This document shows, piece by piece, positions 33,397-42,889 of a stretch of DNA of 64,000 nucleotides (the first letter of the stretch is position 1; each line of letters begins with the position of its first letter). The translations under genes and the position numbers were made by a program. The DNA comes from Lachnospiraceae bacterium (GTDB lineage Bacteria; Bacillota; Clostridia; Lachnospirales; Lachnospiraceae): NCBI GenBank assembly GCA_910575835.1, contig CAJTGB010000012.1, positions 1-64,000 of the forward strand. Reading direction: 5' to 3'. The notes beneath the pieces are model-generated. The model was not told the DNA's origin and did not search any database. It was given only the letters and a program-made list of their open reading frames with translations.

Positions 33397-33957
33397 TCAT
33401 TTCTTCTGATACTTCTTCCTAAGCCTATGTATCTTCTTCCCGCAATGGACAAACAGACACAAATATAAAAAAGCTAATATGCTAAATGCGATGGTGAATC
33501 CCCTCGCATATACACTCCCTCTTTCGACCCAAAAAAATGACTGGATACAGATCTGAGGGATCACACATATAAAAAATATAAGCAGCAGAGGTATCATCCT
33601 GTACTTAAATACCCGGCTGACCATCTCAATTCTGGATTCATTGTCGCTGAATATCTCCATATCCTCTTCTTCTGCACCTGCCGGCTTCCTGAAGTAACTG
33701 AACCCATTCACATCAAACAGGTATTCCCATCCAAAATCACGGTATAACGCCAGATATTCCATCTTCATTCCCTTCTCTGCCTGTCCGAAATCCAGCCTGT
33801 ACACCACGTCTTGCGGAATACATTTATCAAAAAAATAGATGCCCGGAATCCAGAATTTTTGAAGCTTCCATCCCTCACGATGCATCTCTCTTAAGAACTG
33901 CTCTTCCTCTTCATAATCCGTAATCGTCCAATACCGTAATAACACTCTATCTGCCAT
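33397..33957 (-). CDS. DUF2812-family membrane protein
   Basis: This 186-residue protein has an N-terminal DUF2812 domain (LRYWTITDYEEEEQFLREMHREGWKLQKF through DFGWEYLFDVNGFSYFRKP) and two C-terminal transmembrane helices (about 125-145 and 155-175). The ATG at 33957 is preferred (GGAG nine bases upstream). It overlaps the PadR gene. PadR-DUF2812 pairs are common in Clostridia; the membrane protein is usually the regulated target, and its function is unknown. Confidence 0.9.
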   Translation of the reverse strand: MADRVLLRYWTITDYEEEEQFLREMHREGWKLQKFWIPGIYFFDKCIPQDVVYRLDFGQAEKGMKMEYLALYRDFGWEYLFDVNGFSYFRKPAGAEEEDMEIFSDNESRIEMVSRVFKYRMIPLLLIFFICVIPQICIQSFFWVERGSVYARGFTIAFSILAFLYLCLFVHCGKKIHRLRKKYQKK

Positions 33958-34273
33958 ATACATACTCTCCTTTACTGTTCTTGTATAACCGTTCAATCCG
34001 ACGAAGCTCTATCTCCAGAACCTCCCATCCAAGTTCAGTTATCACATACAGCTTCCTCTTCTCTTCCTCTCTTACAAATCTGATCAGCCCGTCCTTCTCC
34101 ATCTTAGACAGCGTTCCATACATAGTTCCCGGACTTATGGTTACTTCTCCGCCCGTCATCTGCCTGACCTGCTGGCCGATATTATATCCGTGCATCTCCT
34201 GCCTTAAGCAATACAAGATATAGAAACCGGTCTCTGTCATGGGCACATATACCCTTTGGATTCTCTCCTGCAT
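33947..34273 (-). CDS. PadR-family transcriptional regulator
   Basis: This 108-residue PadR protein is essentially one winged helix: TETGFYILYCLRQEMHGYNIGQQVRQMTGGEVTISPGTMYGTLSKMEKDGLIRFVREEEKRKLYVITELGWEVLE. The ATG at 34273 follows GGGAGTGAAAAG. The gene overlaps the DUF2812 gene, a standard repressor-target pair. A promoter and four tandem 15-bp repeats lie immediately upstream and probably serve as its operator. Confidence 0.93.
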   Translation of the reverse strand: MQERIQRVYVPMTETGFYILYCLRQEMHGYNIGQQVRQMTGGEVTISPGTMYGTLSKMEKDGLIRFVREEEKRKLYVITELGWEVLEIELRRIERLYKNSKGEYVYGR

Positions 34274-34299
34274 CTTTTCACTCCCTTGCATACATATAT

Positions 34300-34359
34300 T
34301 TCATTCCGATACAGTGAGATTCGATACATTGCACTTCAATACATCGCATCTCGATATAT
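34300..34359. repeat. Four tandem 15-bp repeats ahead of padR
   Basis: On the minus strand the units are ATATATCGAGATGCG, ATGTATTGAAGTGCA, ATGTATCGAATCTCA and CTGTATCGGAATGAA, head to tail without gaps. A fifth related unit (ATATATCGGGGTGTG) lies in the promoter spacer at about 34368-34384. The array spans the region from the -10 box to the ribosome site. PadR autoregulation is the simplest role. Confidence 0.75.
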
Positions 34360-34361
34360 TA

Positions 34362-34390
34362 TTTATATCACACCCCGATATATTTGTCAA
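34362..34390 (-). promoter_or_regulatory. Promoter of padR-DUF2812
   Basis: TTGACA (34385-34390), 17 bp, TATAAA (34362-34367) on the minus strand. It directly follows the T-run of the preceding operon terminator, and one TATATCGG repeat unit lies in its spacer. Confidence 0.75.
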
Positions 34391-34434
34391 CAAAAAAAAT
34401 GCCCGGCCGTCAACTTACGCTGACATGCCAGACA
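34391..34434 (-). terminator. Terminator of the polysaccharide-modification operon
   Basis: On the minus strand TGTCTGGC(A)TGTCA pairs with TGACGGCCGGGCA, with G-U pairs and one bulge, and is followed by eight T residues. It lies 10 bases after the stop of the last glycosyltransferase. Confidence 0.85.
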
Positions 34435-34444
34435 CCTTCCTGCA

Positions 34445-35470
34445 CTATTTCTTCGTCATTCTTTGCAATGATACACATAATCTCTGATATATCGGATAGA
34501 TATTCTCCTCGACCCATCCGTTTACACAATACAGCCAGATAATCTCTTTTAATGCTTCCGAGAAATGAAATCCTCCATATTTGCGCAGCAAACGCAGCGC
34601 ATGGACCGCCTGCTTCTTACGGCCATATTTCAGCGCGATCCTATATCTGCGTCTCGCCTTCCAGCAGGCAAGACGCTTAAGGGACTGCTGGTCTTTGATC
34701 CCGCAGATCTTCGCGATCTCATCCACCATCTTCTCATAATCTCTGTACTTCTTCTCCTCCTGCGCGCGGGTCAGCACACTTCTTGAATGGCTGCCGCTTC
34801 GGATCGTTACCCCATAGAGTTCCTCCCGAATCGTCGGGCATTCATGCCTGTACATGAACGGCAGAAGCATCTGGAAATTCTGTCCCACACCATATTCCGG
34901 TATCCGTTTCTCCTGATATATGCCAAAGAACTCTGCCGTCCGCAGCATATAACACCCGCAGCAGACGAATGTCTTAAACTCCAATATATCCCAGAACAGA
35001 TCGGTCTTAGACAGATCCCCCCTTTGTTCATCCGCCTTTTCACTGCGTTCTCCGGTTTCATCGTCATAATAATAGGACAGGGATCTGACACACTGATACT
35101 CAGGATGCGCACACAGATATTCCACCCGTTTCCTTACAGATTCCGGCTCTAACACATCATCACTGTCCGGCCAGATCAGATACTCTCCTGTCACATACGG
35201 CAAGCCCTGGTTGATGGCGGCAGAAGCGTTCTTATGCTCTGATAACACAATCCGGTAGCCGTATCCTCTGTCAGCGAATTTCTCCCGGTAACCCTCGGCA
35301 ACCCGAACCGTCCCGTCCTCAGAACCGTCATCCACCAAGATCATCTCCATCTTCGAATAGCTCTGTCGCAGTACAGAGTCCAGCATCTTCGCCAGATGGG
35401 ATTCCCCGTTATAGACCGGCGTGACCACCGATACCCGGCCCGGTTCCAATCCATGATTCTCCTGGCTCAT
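34445..35470 (-). CDS. Family 2 glycosyltransferase
   Basis: This 341-residue GT-A enzyme transfers a sugar from a nucleotide donor. Motifs: VSVVTPVYNGESHLAKMLDSVLRQSY, EMILVDDGSEDGT, AINQGLPYVTGEYLIWPDSDDVL (metal-binding DxD-type SDD). The chosen ATG at 35470 follows GGGGAGG; it overlaps the preceding hydrolase-like gene. No transmembrane segment. It is the last gene of a polysaccharide operon; donor and acceptor cannot be told. Confidence 0.9.
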   Translation of the reverse strand: MSQENHGLEPGRVSVVTPVYNGESHLAKMLDSVLRQSYSKMEMILVDDGSEDGTVRVAEGYREKFADRGYGYRIVLSEHKNASAAINQGLPYVTGEYLIWPDSDDVLEPESVRKRVEYLCAHPEYQCVRSLSYYYDDETGERSEKADEQRGDLSKTDLFWDILEFKTFVCCGCYMLRTAEFFGIYQEKRIPEYGVGQNFQMLLPFMYRHECPTIREELYGVTIRSGSHSRSVLTRAQEEKKYRDYEKMVDEIAKICGIKDQQSLKRLACWKARRRYRIALKYGRKKQAVHALRLLRKYGGFHFSEALKEIIWLYCVNGWVEENIYPIYQRLCVSLQRMTKK

Positions 35471-35489
35471 TCGCTCATCCTCCCCTGGA

Positions 35490-36752
35490 CTATTCATCTT
35501 CGTCCTCCTGCTCTCTTACCGGATACGCCTCCTTAAGAACCCGCTGTATATCCGGGCTGCTCTCAGTGTATCGGTACCGGAAATGCAGCGTCCCGCCAAC
35601 CTGTGAATTCTCCTTACATGCCTTCATCTGATCCGCAAGCTCCCGGCCGCCGTACCACACGCTGTCAGCCCCGCTCCCTTCATCAACCGTCTTATAGTCC
35701 GCAAGCCCGATAAAGAGTTCTACATCATCCCGGTTCGCTTCCTTGAATACATCCGACCACCAGTCAAGCAGCACCGTGAAATCCGACCACTCTTCTCCGC
35801 TTGCCCAGTAAAGCTGCGGCGCAAGATAATCTACCCAGCCTTCCCTCACCCAGCCTCTAGTGTCTGCAAACAGCACATAATAAGAAGAATAATCGCTGGT
35901 AGTCGCGCTTCCCTCTGGATTCATATAGTCGCTTGCCCATACCGCCGCCGGGCTGATTCCGAATTCGATCTTTGGATCTGCTTCATGAAGCTGCTCATCT
36001 AAGCCCTTCACCAGCATATTGACGTTTTCCCGCCGCCAGTCGCCGATATCCGGGAAATCCTTGCCATATTTATTATAAGAATTGTTATCATTAAAATTCG
36101 AACCAGGATAGAAATAATCATCCAGATGAATTCCGTCAACATCATAATTCCGAACGATCTCCAACGCACCGTCTATCACAAGCTGGCGCACCTCAGGAAT
36201 TGCCGGATCAAAATAATATCCGGCCCCATACTGGATCACCCAGTCGGGATGATACCTTGCCGGGGAACTCTCAGCCAATCCGTACCACTCGGTCTGATTC
36301 CTGGCAATCCGGTATGGATTGAGCCAGGCATGCAGCTCTATATTCCTCTCATGAGCCTTCTTGATCCAATAAGCTAACGGATCGAATCCTGAATCAGGCG
36401 CCGTCCCCTGCTGTCCGGTCAGGTAACTGCTCCATGGATATATCGCGGACTTGTAAAATGCATCCGAACATGGGCGCACCTGCAGGAAAACCGCATTAAA
36501 TCCACTCTCATCCACTTTCTCCAGTATCATATCCGTCTGCATCTTCAGCCATTCCGAAGAAGTAGTCGGAGTAATCGGATAATCTAAATTAACCACCGTA
36601 GACACCCAGACTCCCCTAAGCTCCTGGTCTATCTCTCTCTTAGTCAATACTTTCTCCTCTATCACGACCTTTCCCGCCTGTATGTATAACAGGCACACCA
36701 TACAGATCACCAGTATGGAACAGGCAATCTTTACAATCCATGATCCCTTCAT
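35490..36752 (-). CDS. GHL10-type (DUF187) glycoside hydrolase-like protein
   Basis: This 420-residue protein has an N-terminal membrane anchor or signal (WIVKIACSILVICMVCLLYIQAG) and an extracellular TIM barrel of the GHL10 family. Motifs: ELRGVWVSTVVNLDYP, FNAVFLQVRPCSDAFY, ELHAWLNPYRIA, DGIHLDDYFYPG and GWVDYLAPQLYWA. The HLDDYF acidic pair sits where the catalytic residues of related barrels lie. It probably trims or modifies the exopolysaccharide outside the cell. It starts at the ATG after AAAGGATGCTTGCAG and overlaps the glycosyltransferase gene downstream. Confidence 0.88.
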   Translation of the reverse strand: MKGSWIVKIACSILVICMVCLLYIQAGKVVIEEKVLTKREIDQELRGVWVSTVVNLDYPITPTTSSEWLKMQTDMILEKVDESGFNAVFLQVRPCSDAFYKSAIYPWSSYLTGQQGTAPDSGFDPLAYWIKKAHERNIELHAWLNPYRIARNQTEWYGLAESSPARYHPDWVIQYGAGYYFDPAIPEVRQLVIDGALEIVRNYDVDGIHLDDYFYPGSNFNDNNSYNKYGKDFPDIGDWRRENVNMLVKGLDEQLHEADPKIEFGISPAAVWASDYMNPEGSATTSDYSSYYVLFADTRGWVREGWVDYLAPQLYWASGEEWSDFTVLLDWWSDVFKEANRDDVELFIGLADYKTVDEGSGADSVWYGGRELADQMKACKENSQVGGTLHFRYRYTESSPDIQRVLKEAYPVREQEDEDE

Positions 36753-36811
36753 CTGCAAGCATCCTTTCCATCCATTCTTTTAGTCGCACAGACATTCTTT
36801 TGCCCGTATTA

Positions 36812-38515
36812 TTACTTAACCTGCACGATCTTCCGGTTCTCTATCTTATATACCACATCGCACTCATTTGCAAGACTCATATGATGGGTCACCATCAACA
36901 GCGTCTTATTCCCTTTCACCTGCCGGATCGAATCGATGACCGCCCTCTCCGTCTCCATATCAAGGGCCGCCGTCGCCTCATCCATAACCAGAAGTTCGAA
37001 GTCCTTATAAAGGGCTCTTGCAAGAGCAACCCTCTGCCTCTGTCCCCCTGAGATCGCCGTCCCGTTCTCTCCGATCAATGTATGTACCCCGTCCGGCATC
37101 CTCGCAACGTCCTCCCAGATCTGAGCGCACCTTAAGCATTCTTCCACTCTCGCGTCATCGATCTTGCTCTCATCCTCGAAGAACGCCACATTATTCCGTA
37201 TGGTCTCGCCGTTTAAATAGACCGTCTGCGGGATATAGCAAACCAGCTCTCCCATACTGGCCTTACAAGGACCATTAGAATCCGTATGGGTTATAATATC
37301 ATAGTCATCATAGAGCACATGGCCTCCCTGGGGCTTCAAAAGACCCAGGATCAGATCGAGGAATGTAGTCTTCCCCGCGCCTGAAGCCCCGATAACGGCA
37401 ATGGAGCATCCTACGGGAATATCTATGGAAGCATCCTCGAAGATCTTCCGCCCCTCCACATATCCGAAGGTCAGGTCTCTCACCGATAATCCCTCCCGGA
37501 ATGTCAGATGCTTCTTACGGATCCCTTCGGATCGGCGCTCCTCTTCCTTGATAACCTTATAACCTGCAATACTCTCCTTCAAGGACGCGTAAGGTTTCTT
37601 GGCAAATTCTACATTGTTCATCCCGCTTAACACGTTGTAGGCCATGGGAAGCATTCTTACCAGCGCCGTGATATACACGACCATCGGCGCCAGGATCGCC
37701 GCCAGATTCGAACCCACCAGAAGGATAATGGCAAGCACGGTGAACATCGCTGCCATGATCGAATTCTGCATGATGACGCTGATACTGTCGATCTTGTACC
37801 GATATTCTCCCTGTACCTGCGCATAACCGCTGCTGGCATCCTGGTATTTAGACAGGACAAAAGCAGAACGGTCATCCATCTTCATTTCCTTAAAAGAACC
37901 GAATGCAATGGTAATCTGTGAATTCGCCTTGATGGCATATGCCCTGCTTTTCTCGCCGTAAGCGATCATCTGGGCACGGGTCCTTAAGAATACCACCGCC
38001 ATAAGCGCCAGAAGCACCAGACTGCTTACTACTCCGATCCACTTAGATACGTAGATCAGCAGCACCGCATATCCCGCCATAGTGATCCCGTTGACCCATA
38101 TTCCGATACAATCCACAATGATCTGAATACAGCTTGTGGTATCGTTGCGCACCATGGTTAACGCCTGCATCGCACTCTTCTGGCTATGCTCGCTTAGATC
38201 CTCCTTAATAAGCAGTTCGTAGATCTTAAGCGACAGCTTTTGTGCACCGTTATAGATAAATCGGTTTGATATCTTACATTTGTACAGCTCAAAAAGAGCC
38301 TTTAAGGCGGACAGGATCACCATGAAAAGCGTAAATGCGACCAATTCCGGCGACGCCTCATTCGCTTCCACCACGATATTGATCACATAGATGATCACAG
38401 AAAAGCTGAACACATCCACCACAGGGCTTAAAAGCCCTGCAAACAGCAGCATCTTCCATGTACGCTGCTCCTTCTTTTCCAAAATTCCTGTCAGATATCT
38501 GAACATCTCTATCAT
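36812..38515 (-). CDS. ABC exporter (fused permease and ATPase)
   Basis: This 567-residue half transporter has six transmembrane helices (residues 20-310) and an ATPase with Walker A GASGAGKTTF (near 395-404). It also has signature ISGGQRQRVALARAL and Walker B LLVMDEATAALD, and ends with MVTHHMSLA. It most resembles PglK-type flippases of lipid-linked sugars. The position within a glycan operon supports flipping of an oligosaccharide-lipid or export of a glycan. Its substrate is inferred from context. Confidence 0.9.
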   Translation of the reverse strand: MIEMFRYLTGILEKKEQRTWKMLLFAGLLSPVVDVFSFSVIIYVINIVVEANEASPELVAFTLFMVILSALKALFELYKCKISNRFIYNGAQKLSLKIYELLIKEDLSEHSQKSAMQALTMVRNDTTSCIQIIVDCIGIWVNGITMAGYAVLLIYVSKWIGVVSSLVLLALMAVVFLRTRAQMIAYGEKSRAYAIKANSQITIAFGSFKEMKMDDRSAFVLSKYQDASSGYAQVQGEYRYKIDSISVIMQNSIMAAMFTVLAIILLVGSNLAAILAPMVVYITALVRMLPMAYNVLSGMNNVEFAKKPYASLKESIAGYKVIKEEERRSEGIRKKHLTFREGLSVRDLTFGYVEGRKIFEDASIDIPVGCSIAVIGASGAGKTTFLDLILGLLKPQGGHVLYDDYDIITHTDSNGPCKASMGELVCYIPQTVYLNGETIRNNVAFFEDESKIDDARVEECLRCAQIWEDVARMPDGVHTLIGENGTAISGGQRQRVALARALYKDFELLVMDEATAALDMETERAVIDSIRQVKGNKTLLMVTHHMSLANECDVVYKIENRKIVQVK

Positions 38516-38538
38516 ATCTGCCGCTCCTTTGATTTTAA

Positions 38539-39156
38539 TTATTTGCTGCCATTTAGAAAATTAATATAATCAAAATCATCCAGATACCGTCTCTTCCAGA
38601 ACTGATCTTTGTAATTGGTCAGCACGCCAATCTCATCTCTTTCTTCAAAACCTTTTATATAATACGCCGACGGAAATTCCGGGTATTCAATGTGAGTAAA
38701 GATGACTTTATTTTCATAGGGAAGCTGCTCAAATCTCTGGAGCGTCTCATAGGTACAGCCATCCTTTTCCGTCCCTACGATAAACAGATTATCCCAGTTT
38801 ATCCGCCTTTTTCTCTCTCTCCACTTTTTCTCTCCCTCTTCAAACGTAGGGTAATGCGTAAAGGTAATTCTGATATCATCTAGCAATCCGATCGGATACG
38901 GCGCGTCACTTTCTATTTTTATAATATCTTTTTCCATATACGATTTCAGATTCTCCGCCATTTTCACAAAATCATCCATCTCTATCACAAGATTCACCGT
39001 CGGAGTCAAATAACGAACCCCCATATCATAATACATAAAAGTACCGTTGCAATTAGAAGCTATGATCGAGAAATCTTTATTTTCTAATCTGCTTTTCTTT
39101 CTTTTATTATATAATTTACGTTCATACATCTGCAATTGTCTGACTACCCGCTGCAT
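38539..39156 (-). CDS. DUF1919-family exopolysaccharide-associated protein
   Basis: This 205-residue protein begins KDFSIIASNCNGTFMYYDMGVRYLTPTVNLVIEMDDFVKMAENLKSYM, the DUF1919 signature, and continues IGLLDDIRITFTHYPTFEEGEKKWRERKRRINWDNLFIVGTE. DUF1919 proteins occur in capsule and exopolysaccharide loci and may be acetyl- or glycosyltransferase-like, but the reaction is unknown. Its start lies inside the end of the upstream gene. It is clearly more AT-rich than its neighbours, a sign of separate acquisition. Confidence 0.87.
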   Translation of the reverse strand: MQRVVRQLQMYERKLYNKRKKSRLENKDFSIIASNCNGTFMYYDMGVRYLTPTVNLVIEMDDFVKMAENLKSYMEKDIIKIESDAPYPIGLLDDIRITFTHYPTFEEGEKKWRERKRRINWDNLFIVGTEKDGCTYETLQRFEQLPYENKVIFTHIEYPEFPSAYYIKGFEERDEIGVLTNYKDQFWKRRYLDDFDYINFLNGSK

Positions 39157-40271
39157 CCCTTAATCCTCCTTAGAACCCCTTCAACCACCGAACCCGCCAA
39201 AAACAGCCTTGCTAACACAGAAAACGGCAGCATCCTGTAAAATGCCATAAACCCTCTTCTGCTCTTTGACGCAAGTGTCGGACCGGTCAAACGCGGCTGA
39301 AGCACATCCTCCTTCTCACATTCGAACCAGGATACCTTGTCTCTGACCGCATCCCATACTTCTCTGCCCCGCTTTGTATGGACGATCACCATAGACGTCC
39401 CCATACCGTCGTCTATTTCCGGTTTCACCTTCTCGATCCCCCAGAAATCCCCGACCGTAAAGTCACTGTCTCTTTTTGGCGTACAGTATTTACAACTATG
39501 GCAGGACGGACGGATCGCATTATTAGAAAAATACATTCTGCAATAGAGGTTTGCGTTCAGCTTCTCCGCATATTCCGTATTGTCTATTACATATGCGCAG
39601 ACGTGGCCGTTATCACGGTCCCGCTTATCACGGAATGAGAAGTCCGTCATCTTCCCCCTCTTCTTACGTTCAAGATATTTTACATATGATTTCCAGATAC
39701 CGGGAGACGGCACACCATAGCAGACCAGATCCGCGGTAAGGAACTTATCATAGGCTCTTCCAAGATACAGCCTTAAGGCCTGCGCCTGACAAGGCGTTCC
39801 GATGAACAGCACCCACCGGTCTTTCTTAAGATACGATTCAATTCTGCGGTATACGCCTCTTAAGCTGCTCTGGACATACTTAGTTCTTTTAAGCCTTTCA
39901 AGCTCTGCCATATTACGGGCTTCTCTGTGTACCACCCTCATATCCTTCGTGTATGCCGCCCCGAATACGACGCCCTGCCGCTCAAACACATATTCCGCCA
40001 GAACCGGGAACATCCCACCGGAAGAGCTTGCATACCGGATCGAATCATCCTTAGCCTGCACTCCCAGATATAACCTCTCTCCATCCCGCCCGGCATCCTG
40101 TTTCACAGGGCAGACCTGTTCACATCTCTTACAGCCGATACATTTCTCCTCATCTACTCTGGGATATGAGAATCCTTCCCGATCCCACGCCATTCGGATC
40201 GCATCCGCCGGACACGCCGCCGCACACGCACCGCATCCACAGCATTCTTCCTTTTGTGTATATAATTCCAT
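39144..40271 (-). CDS. F420 hydrogenase/dehydrogenase beta-subunit-like iron-sulfur protein
   Basis: This 375-residue protein has an N-terminal pair of 4Fe-4S motifs (CCGCGACAAACPADAI and CIGCKRCEQVCPV) and FrhB-type N and C domains: SSSGGMFPVLAEYVFERQGVVFGAAY, WVLFIGTPCQAQALRLYLG, CHSCKYCTPKRDSDFTVGDFWGIEK. In Clostridia lacking F420 these proteins accompany pyruvyltransferases in polysaccharide loci, as here. They probably act as flavin-linked reductases for glycan modification. The ATG follows GGAGGCAGCAG; the upstream pyruvyltransferase ends 52 bp away. Confidence 0.9.
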   Translation of the reverse strand: MELYTQKEECCGCGACAAACPADAIRMAWDREGFSYPRVDEEKCIGCKRCEQVCPVKQDAGRDGERLYLGVQAKDDSIRYASSSGGMFPVLAEYVFERQGVVFGAAYTKDMRVVHREARNMAELERLKRTKYVQSSLRGVYRRIESYLKKDRWVLFIGTPCQAQALRLYLGRAYDKFLTADLVCYGVPSPGIWKSYVKYLERKKRGKMTDFSFRDKRDRDNGHVCAYVIDNTEYAEKLNANLYCRMYFSNNAIRPSCHSCKYCTPKRDSDFTVGDFWGIEKVKPEIDDGMGTSMVIVHTKRGREVWDAVRDKVSWFECEKEDVLQPRLTGPTLASKSRRGFMAFYRMLPFSVLARLFLAGSVVEGVLRRIKGCSG

Positions 40272-40323
40272 CTGCTGCCTCCTTTTACTACGCTCCTTGC
40301 CTTCATCCGGCGGCAAGCCGGCC

Positions 40324-42552
40324 TTAAACTATATTCTTTATCAAGAATTCTTTCGCAAGCTTCGTCTGCTCCTTCGTCTTCCTTCTCACTTCGTCCCAGT
40401 CAGCCGGCGCATCGATCCGGGTATCTTCCCCCTTACTATACAGCCTGTTCTCCAAACCGTGAAGCTTCAGAATATTCCTGACCCTCGCTCCCAGGCTGCT
40501 GTGAGCGAATGCAAGAAACTGCTTCTGATAGATGATACTAAAAGCAACCGCATGAAAGGAATTCGATACTACATAGTCCGCCTTATCGATATAACCCAGG
40601 AATTCAGAAGGCCCCGCACCGTGATCCACCTCAAATTCCGCATCCGCTCCAACCATCGTTGCCCGCACCTCTACCACCGGAAGCCGGGTATCTTCGGACA
40701 GCTTCTTCGCATATTCTATCATCTCTTCATTCTTCTCTGTAATATACAAGAAGATGAATCTCTCCCTCTTCGGCGTTAGCTCCACTTTCTGCCACGCTTC
40801 TTTCGGCAGGAAAAATACCGGGTCTAATACTGCGGTAACCTCTCTGCCGCAAAGTCTCTTCACATAAGGAACGGCTGCCTCTTCCCTGACAGAGACCGCA
40901 TCCACATTCTCAATAAGCTTCGAAAACTCTTCATCATATTTCGGATCCAGCGCGGCGCCTCCGAAGCTTGCCGCATACGCGATCACCTTCTTCTTCCTGA
41001 TATTTTTAAACGCCCCGAAATACGCCCTCCTAAGACCGCAGGTAATATCAGGATTCCAGATCTGGTCGCTTCCCACCACATAATATTGGTAGGGCAGTCT
41101 CCTAAGACCGATTTCAGACAGCACCTTATGTCTCCTCTTATCTACCAGATACCGGAATCTGAAACGGTTCATGTTCGTCCGCTGCCTTAAGAAATCCTTC
41201 CGCATACGCAGATGCGCCAGGAATCCGGTCCACATATTCATGATTCCCCATATTCTTCCCCTCAGGCCTTTGATAGGAGAATACGGGATCCACCAGTGTC
41301 TTCCCGTCATATACACTGGCTCGTAACGGACAATATCCGTCCGAATCCTCCTGCTTTGCAGAAACCTTTTCAGCCCGTATGCCTGCAGCATAGCGCCGTA
41401 ATTATTGGAACAATGGAATGTCAATATCCCCACGGAGGCTTCCCTTTTCTTCATACTTATCTCTCCCTTCCGTCCAAAACACAATTGAAAAGCTTCTTTG
41501 AGATCCGTCATCGGAATAATAGTCAATCTATTCTGCAAGATTGACACCATGCGGCTCAATACCCAATATAGAGGATAACAACTAAAACAAGAGTCAAACA
41601 GAATCTTATTGCTCAGATATAATTGTCCGAACATGGGATGTCTTCTCTCTTCTGCCGCGATCCTTCGGATCCTTTTCATTCCTTCCCTGTCCCTGCTCCT
41701 CCTCTGCATCATATAATTCTTCTCAATTTGCTCAGCAGCAAGTATCTCCCAAGTCAGGGCATATGCGATATTCCCCCGCCTGTACTCGCCGTCCCGGATT
41801 CTCCTGCTGCTTTCATAATATCTCTGACCGCACACCATCTGTACAGAATGTGTCACACTCTCCTGATGTCTCCGGTAATAATACCATCCCTGTGAAGAAT
41901 AAGCCGCCCGGATTCCCTGGCAGATAAGACTATATAAGAAATATGTATCCTCACCGTTCGTCAGGCTTACATCGAACCTCAGAGATCCGACAGCGCTCCT
42001 GTCGATCAGCTTCCCGCCGATCCCCGACATCTCATTAATATGCGTCCTGTGAAACCACTTCTGTACTCCTTCTTCATCCGCCGTCTGCCACTTAAGAGTA
42101 TCGCCGCTCCGCCCGCCGGGATTGCTTAAGCTTGGCGTTTTCCTGATTTCGTTGGAATCAGTTTCCGTCTCTTCCGCCAAAGACGGCGTCCACATGGTAT
42201 ATCCGCAGAATACCAGCTCTGTATGTCCCGTCTCCGCCTGGCCGATCATCTCCTCGAATAAGCGGGGATGAATCGCATCGTCGCTGTCCAGGAAGAATAC
42301 ATACTCCCCCTCTGCCAGATCAAGACCCTTGTTCCTCGCATATGAGACACCCTTGTTATCCTGCCTGTACAGGCGTATCCTGTTATCCTCCCGGCTCATC
42401 TTTTCACAGATCGCAGCCCCCTGGTCCAAAGAACCGTCATCGACCACGACCGCCTCCCAGTTCTGATACGTCTGTTCCGTCACAGAACGGATGCACTGCA
42501 TAATGAATGCTTCTGCATTATACATGGGAATGATCACCGATATCTTTTTCAT
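40324..42552 (-). CDS. Fused family 2 glycosyltransferase and polysaccharide pyruvyltransferase
   Basis: This 742-residue bifunctional protein has a GT2 N-terminal half (about 1-330): ISVIIPMYNAEAFIMQCIRSVTEQTY, AVVVDDGSLDQG, GEYVFFLDSDDAIHP. The C-terminal half (about 367-742) is a pyruvyltransferase of the WcaK/CsaB group: VGILTFHCSNNYGAMLQAYGLKRFL, VVGSDQIWNPDITCGLR, AVLDPVFFL, and DYVVSNSFHAVAFSIIYQKQFL. An in-frame ATG at 41454 has AAGGGAGAGATAAGT before it, so the second half could also be made alone. Usually the two activities are separate genes. It is the first gene of the 34-42 kb operon. Confidence 0.9.
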   Translation of the reverse strand: MKKISVIIPMYNAEAFIMQCIRSVTEQTYQNWEAVVVDDGSLDQGAAICEKMSREDNRIRLYRQDNKGVSYARNKGLDLAEGEYVFFLDSDDAIHPRLFEEMIGQAETGHTELVFCGYTMWTPSLAEETETDSNEIRKTPSLSNPGGRSGDTLKWQTADEEGVQKWFHRTHINEMSGIGGKLIDRSAVGSLRFDVSLTNGEDTYFLYSLICQGIRAAYSSQGWYYYRRHQESVTHSVQMVCGQRYYESSRRIRDGEYRRGNIAYALTWEILAAEQIEKNYMMQRRSRDREGMKRIRRIAAEERRHPMFGQLYLSNKILFDSCFSCYPLYWVLSRMVSILQNRLTIIPMTDLKEAFQLCFGRKGEISMKKREASVGILTFHCSNNYGAMLQAYGLKRFLQSRRIRTDIVRYEPVYMTGRHWWIPYSPIKGLRGRIWGIMNMWTGFLAHLRMRKDFLRQRTNMNRFRFRYLVDKRRHKVLSEIGLRRLPYQYYVVGSDQIWNPDITCGLRRAYFGAFKNIRKKKVIAYAASFGGAALDPKYDEEFSKLIENVDAVSVREEAAVPYVKRLCGREVTAVLDPVFFLPKEAWQKVELTPKRERFIFLYITEKNEEMIEYAKKLSEDTRLPVVEVRATMVGADAEFEVDHGAGPSEFLGYIDKADYVVSNSFHAVAFSIIYQKQFLAFAHSSLGARVRNILKLHGLENRLYSKGEDTRIDAPADWDEVRRKTKEQTKLAKEFLIKNIV

Positions 42553-42757
42553 AAGCTTCTTCCTTTCCGCGTAAACATTAGTACATGGCAACAGTTCAGA
42601 CAACAACGATAATTAATATTATAGTATAGCCAAAATTTTTTGTAGATAAGACTTGACAAAGATTCCAAAATATGCGGCCGCTCTTGTTACTGAATAGCTT
42701 ATAAAGCAACAAAAACGGCCCCTCAAATTAAATATTGTATTTACTCTTTATTCTAAT

Positions 42758-42788
42758 TAAGGAGGTTCTCACTATGTTTCATTATTAA
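42758..42788 (+). other. Strong ribosome site followed by a four-codon frame
   Basis: TAAGGAGGTTCTCACT precedes ATG TTT CAT TAT TAA on the plus strand. A near-ideal ribosome site without a gene suggests the 5' end of a lost gene, perhaps a transposase, or a tiny leader peptide ahead of the structured region at 42.9-43.0 kb. Between 42553 and 42757 I see only an AT-rich stretch that should hold the promoter of the pyruvyltransferase operon (TATAAT-like box near 42618). Confidence 0.4.
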
Positions 42789-42889
42789 CTGAAAGCAACA
42801 TTCGATGTTACTATAAAAAGGGGCACACCAATAGATAAACATCATGTCATTACCATGGTCTAAGCATGTTAATATGTTCCAGAGCCTTT

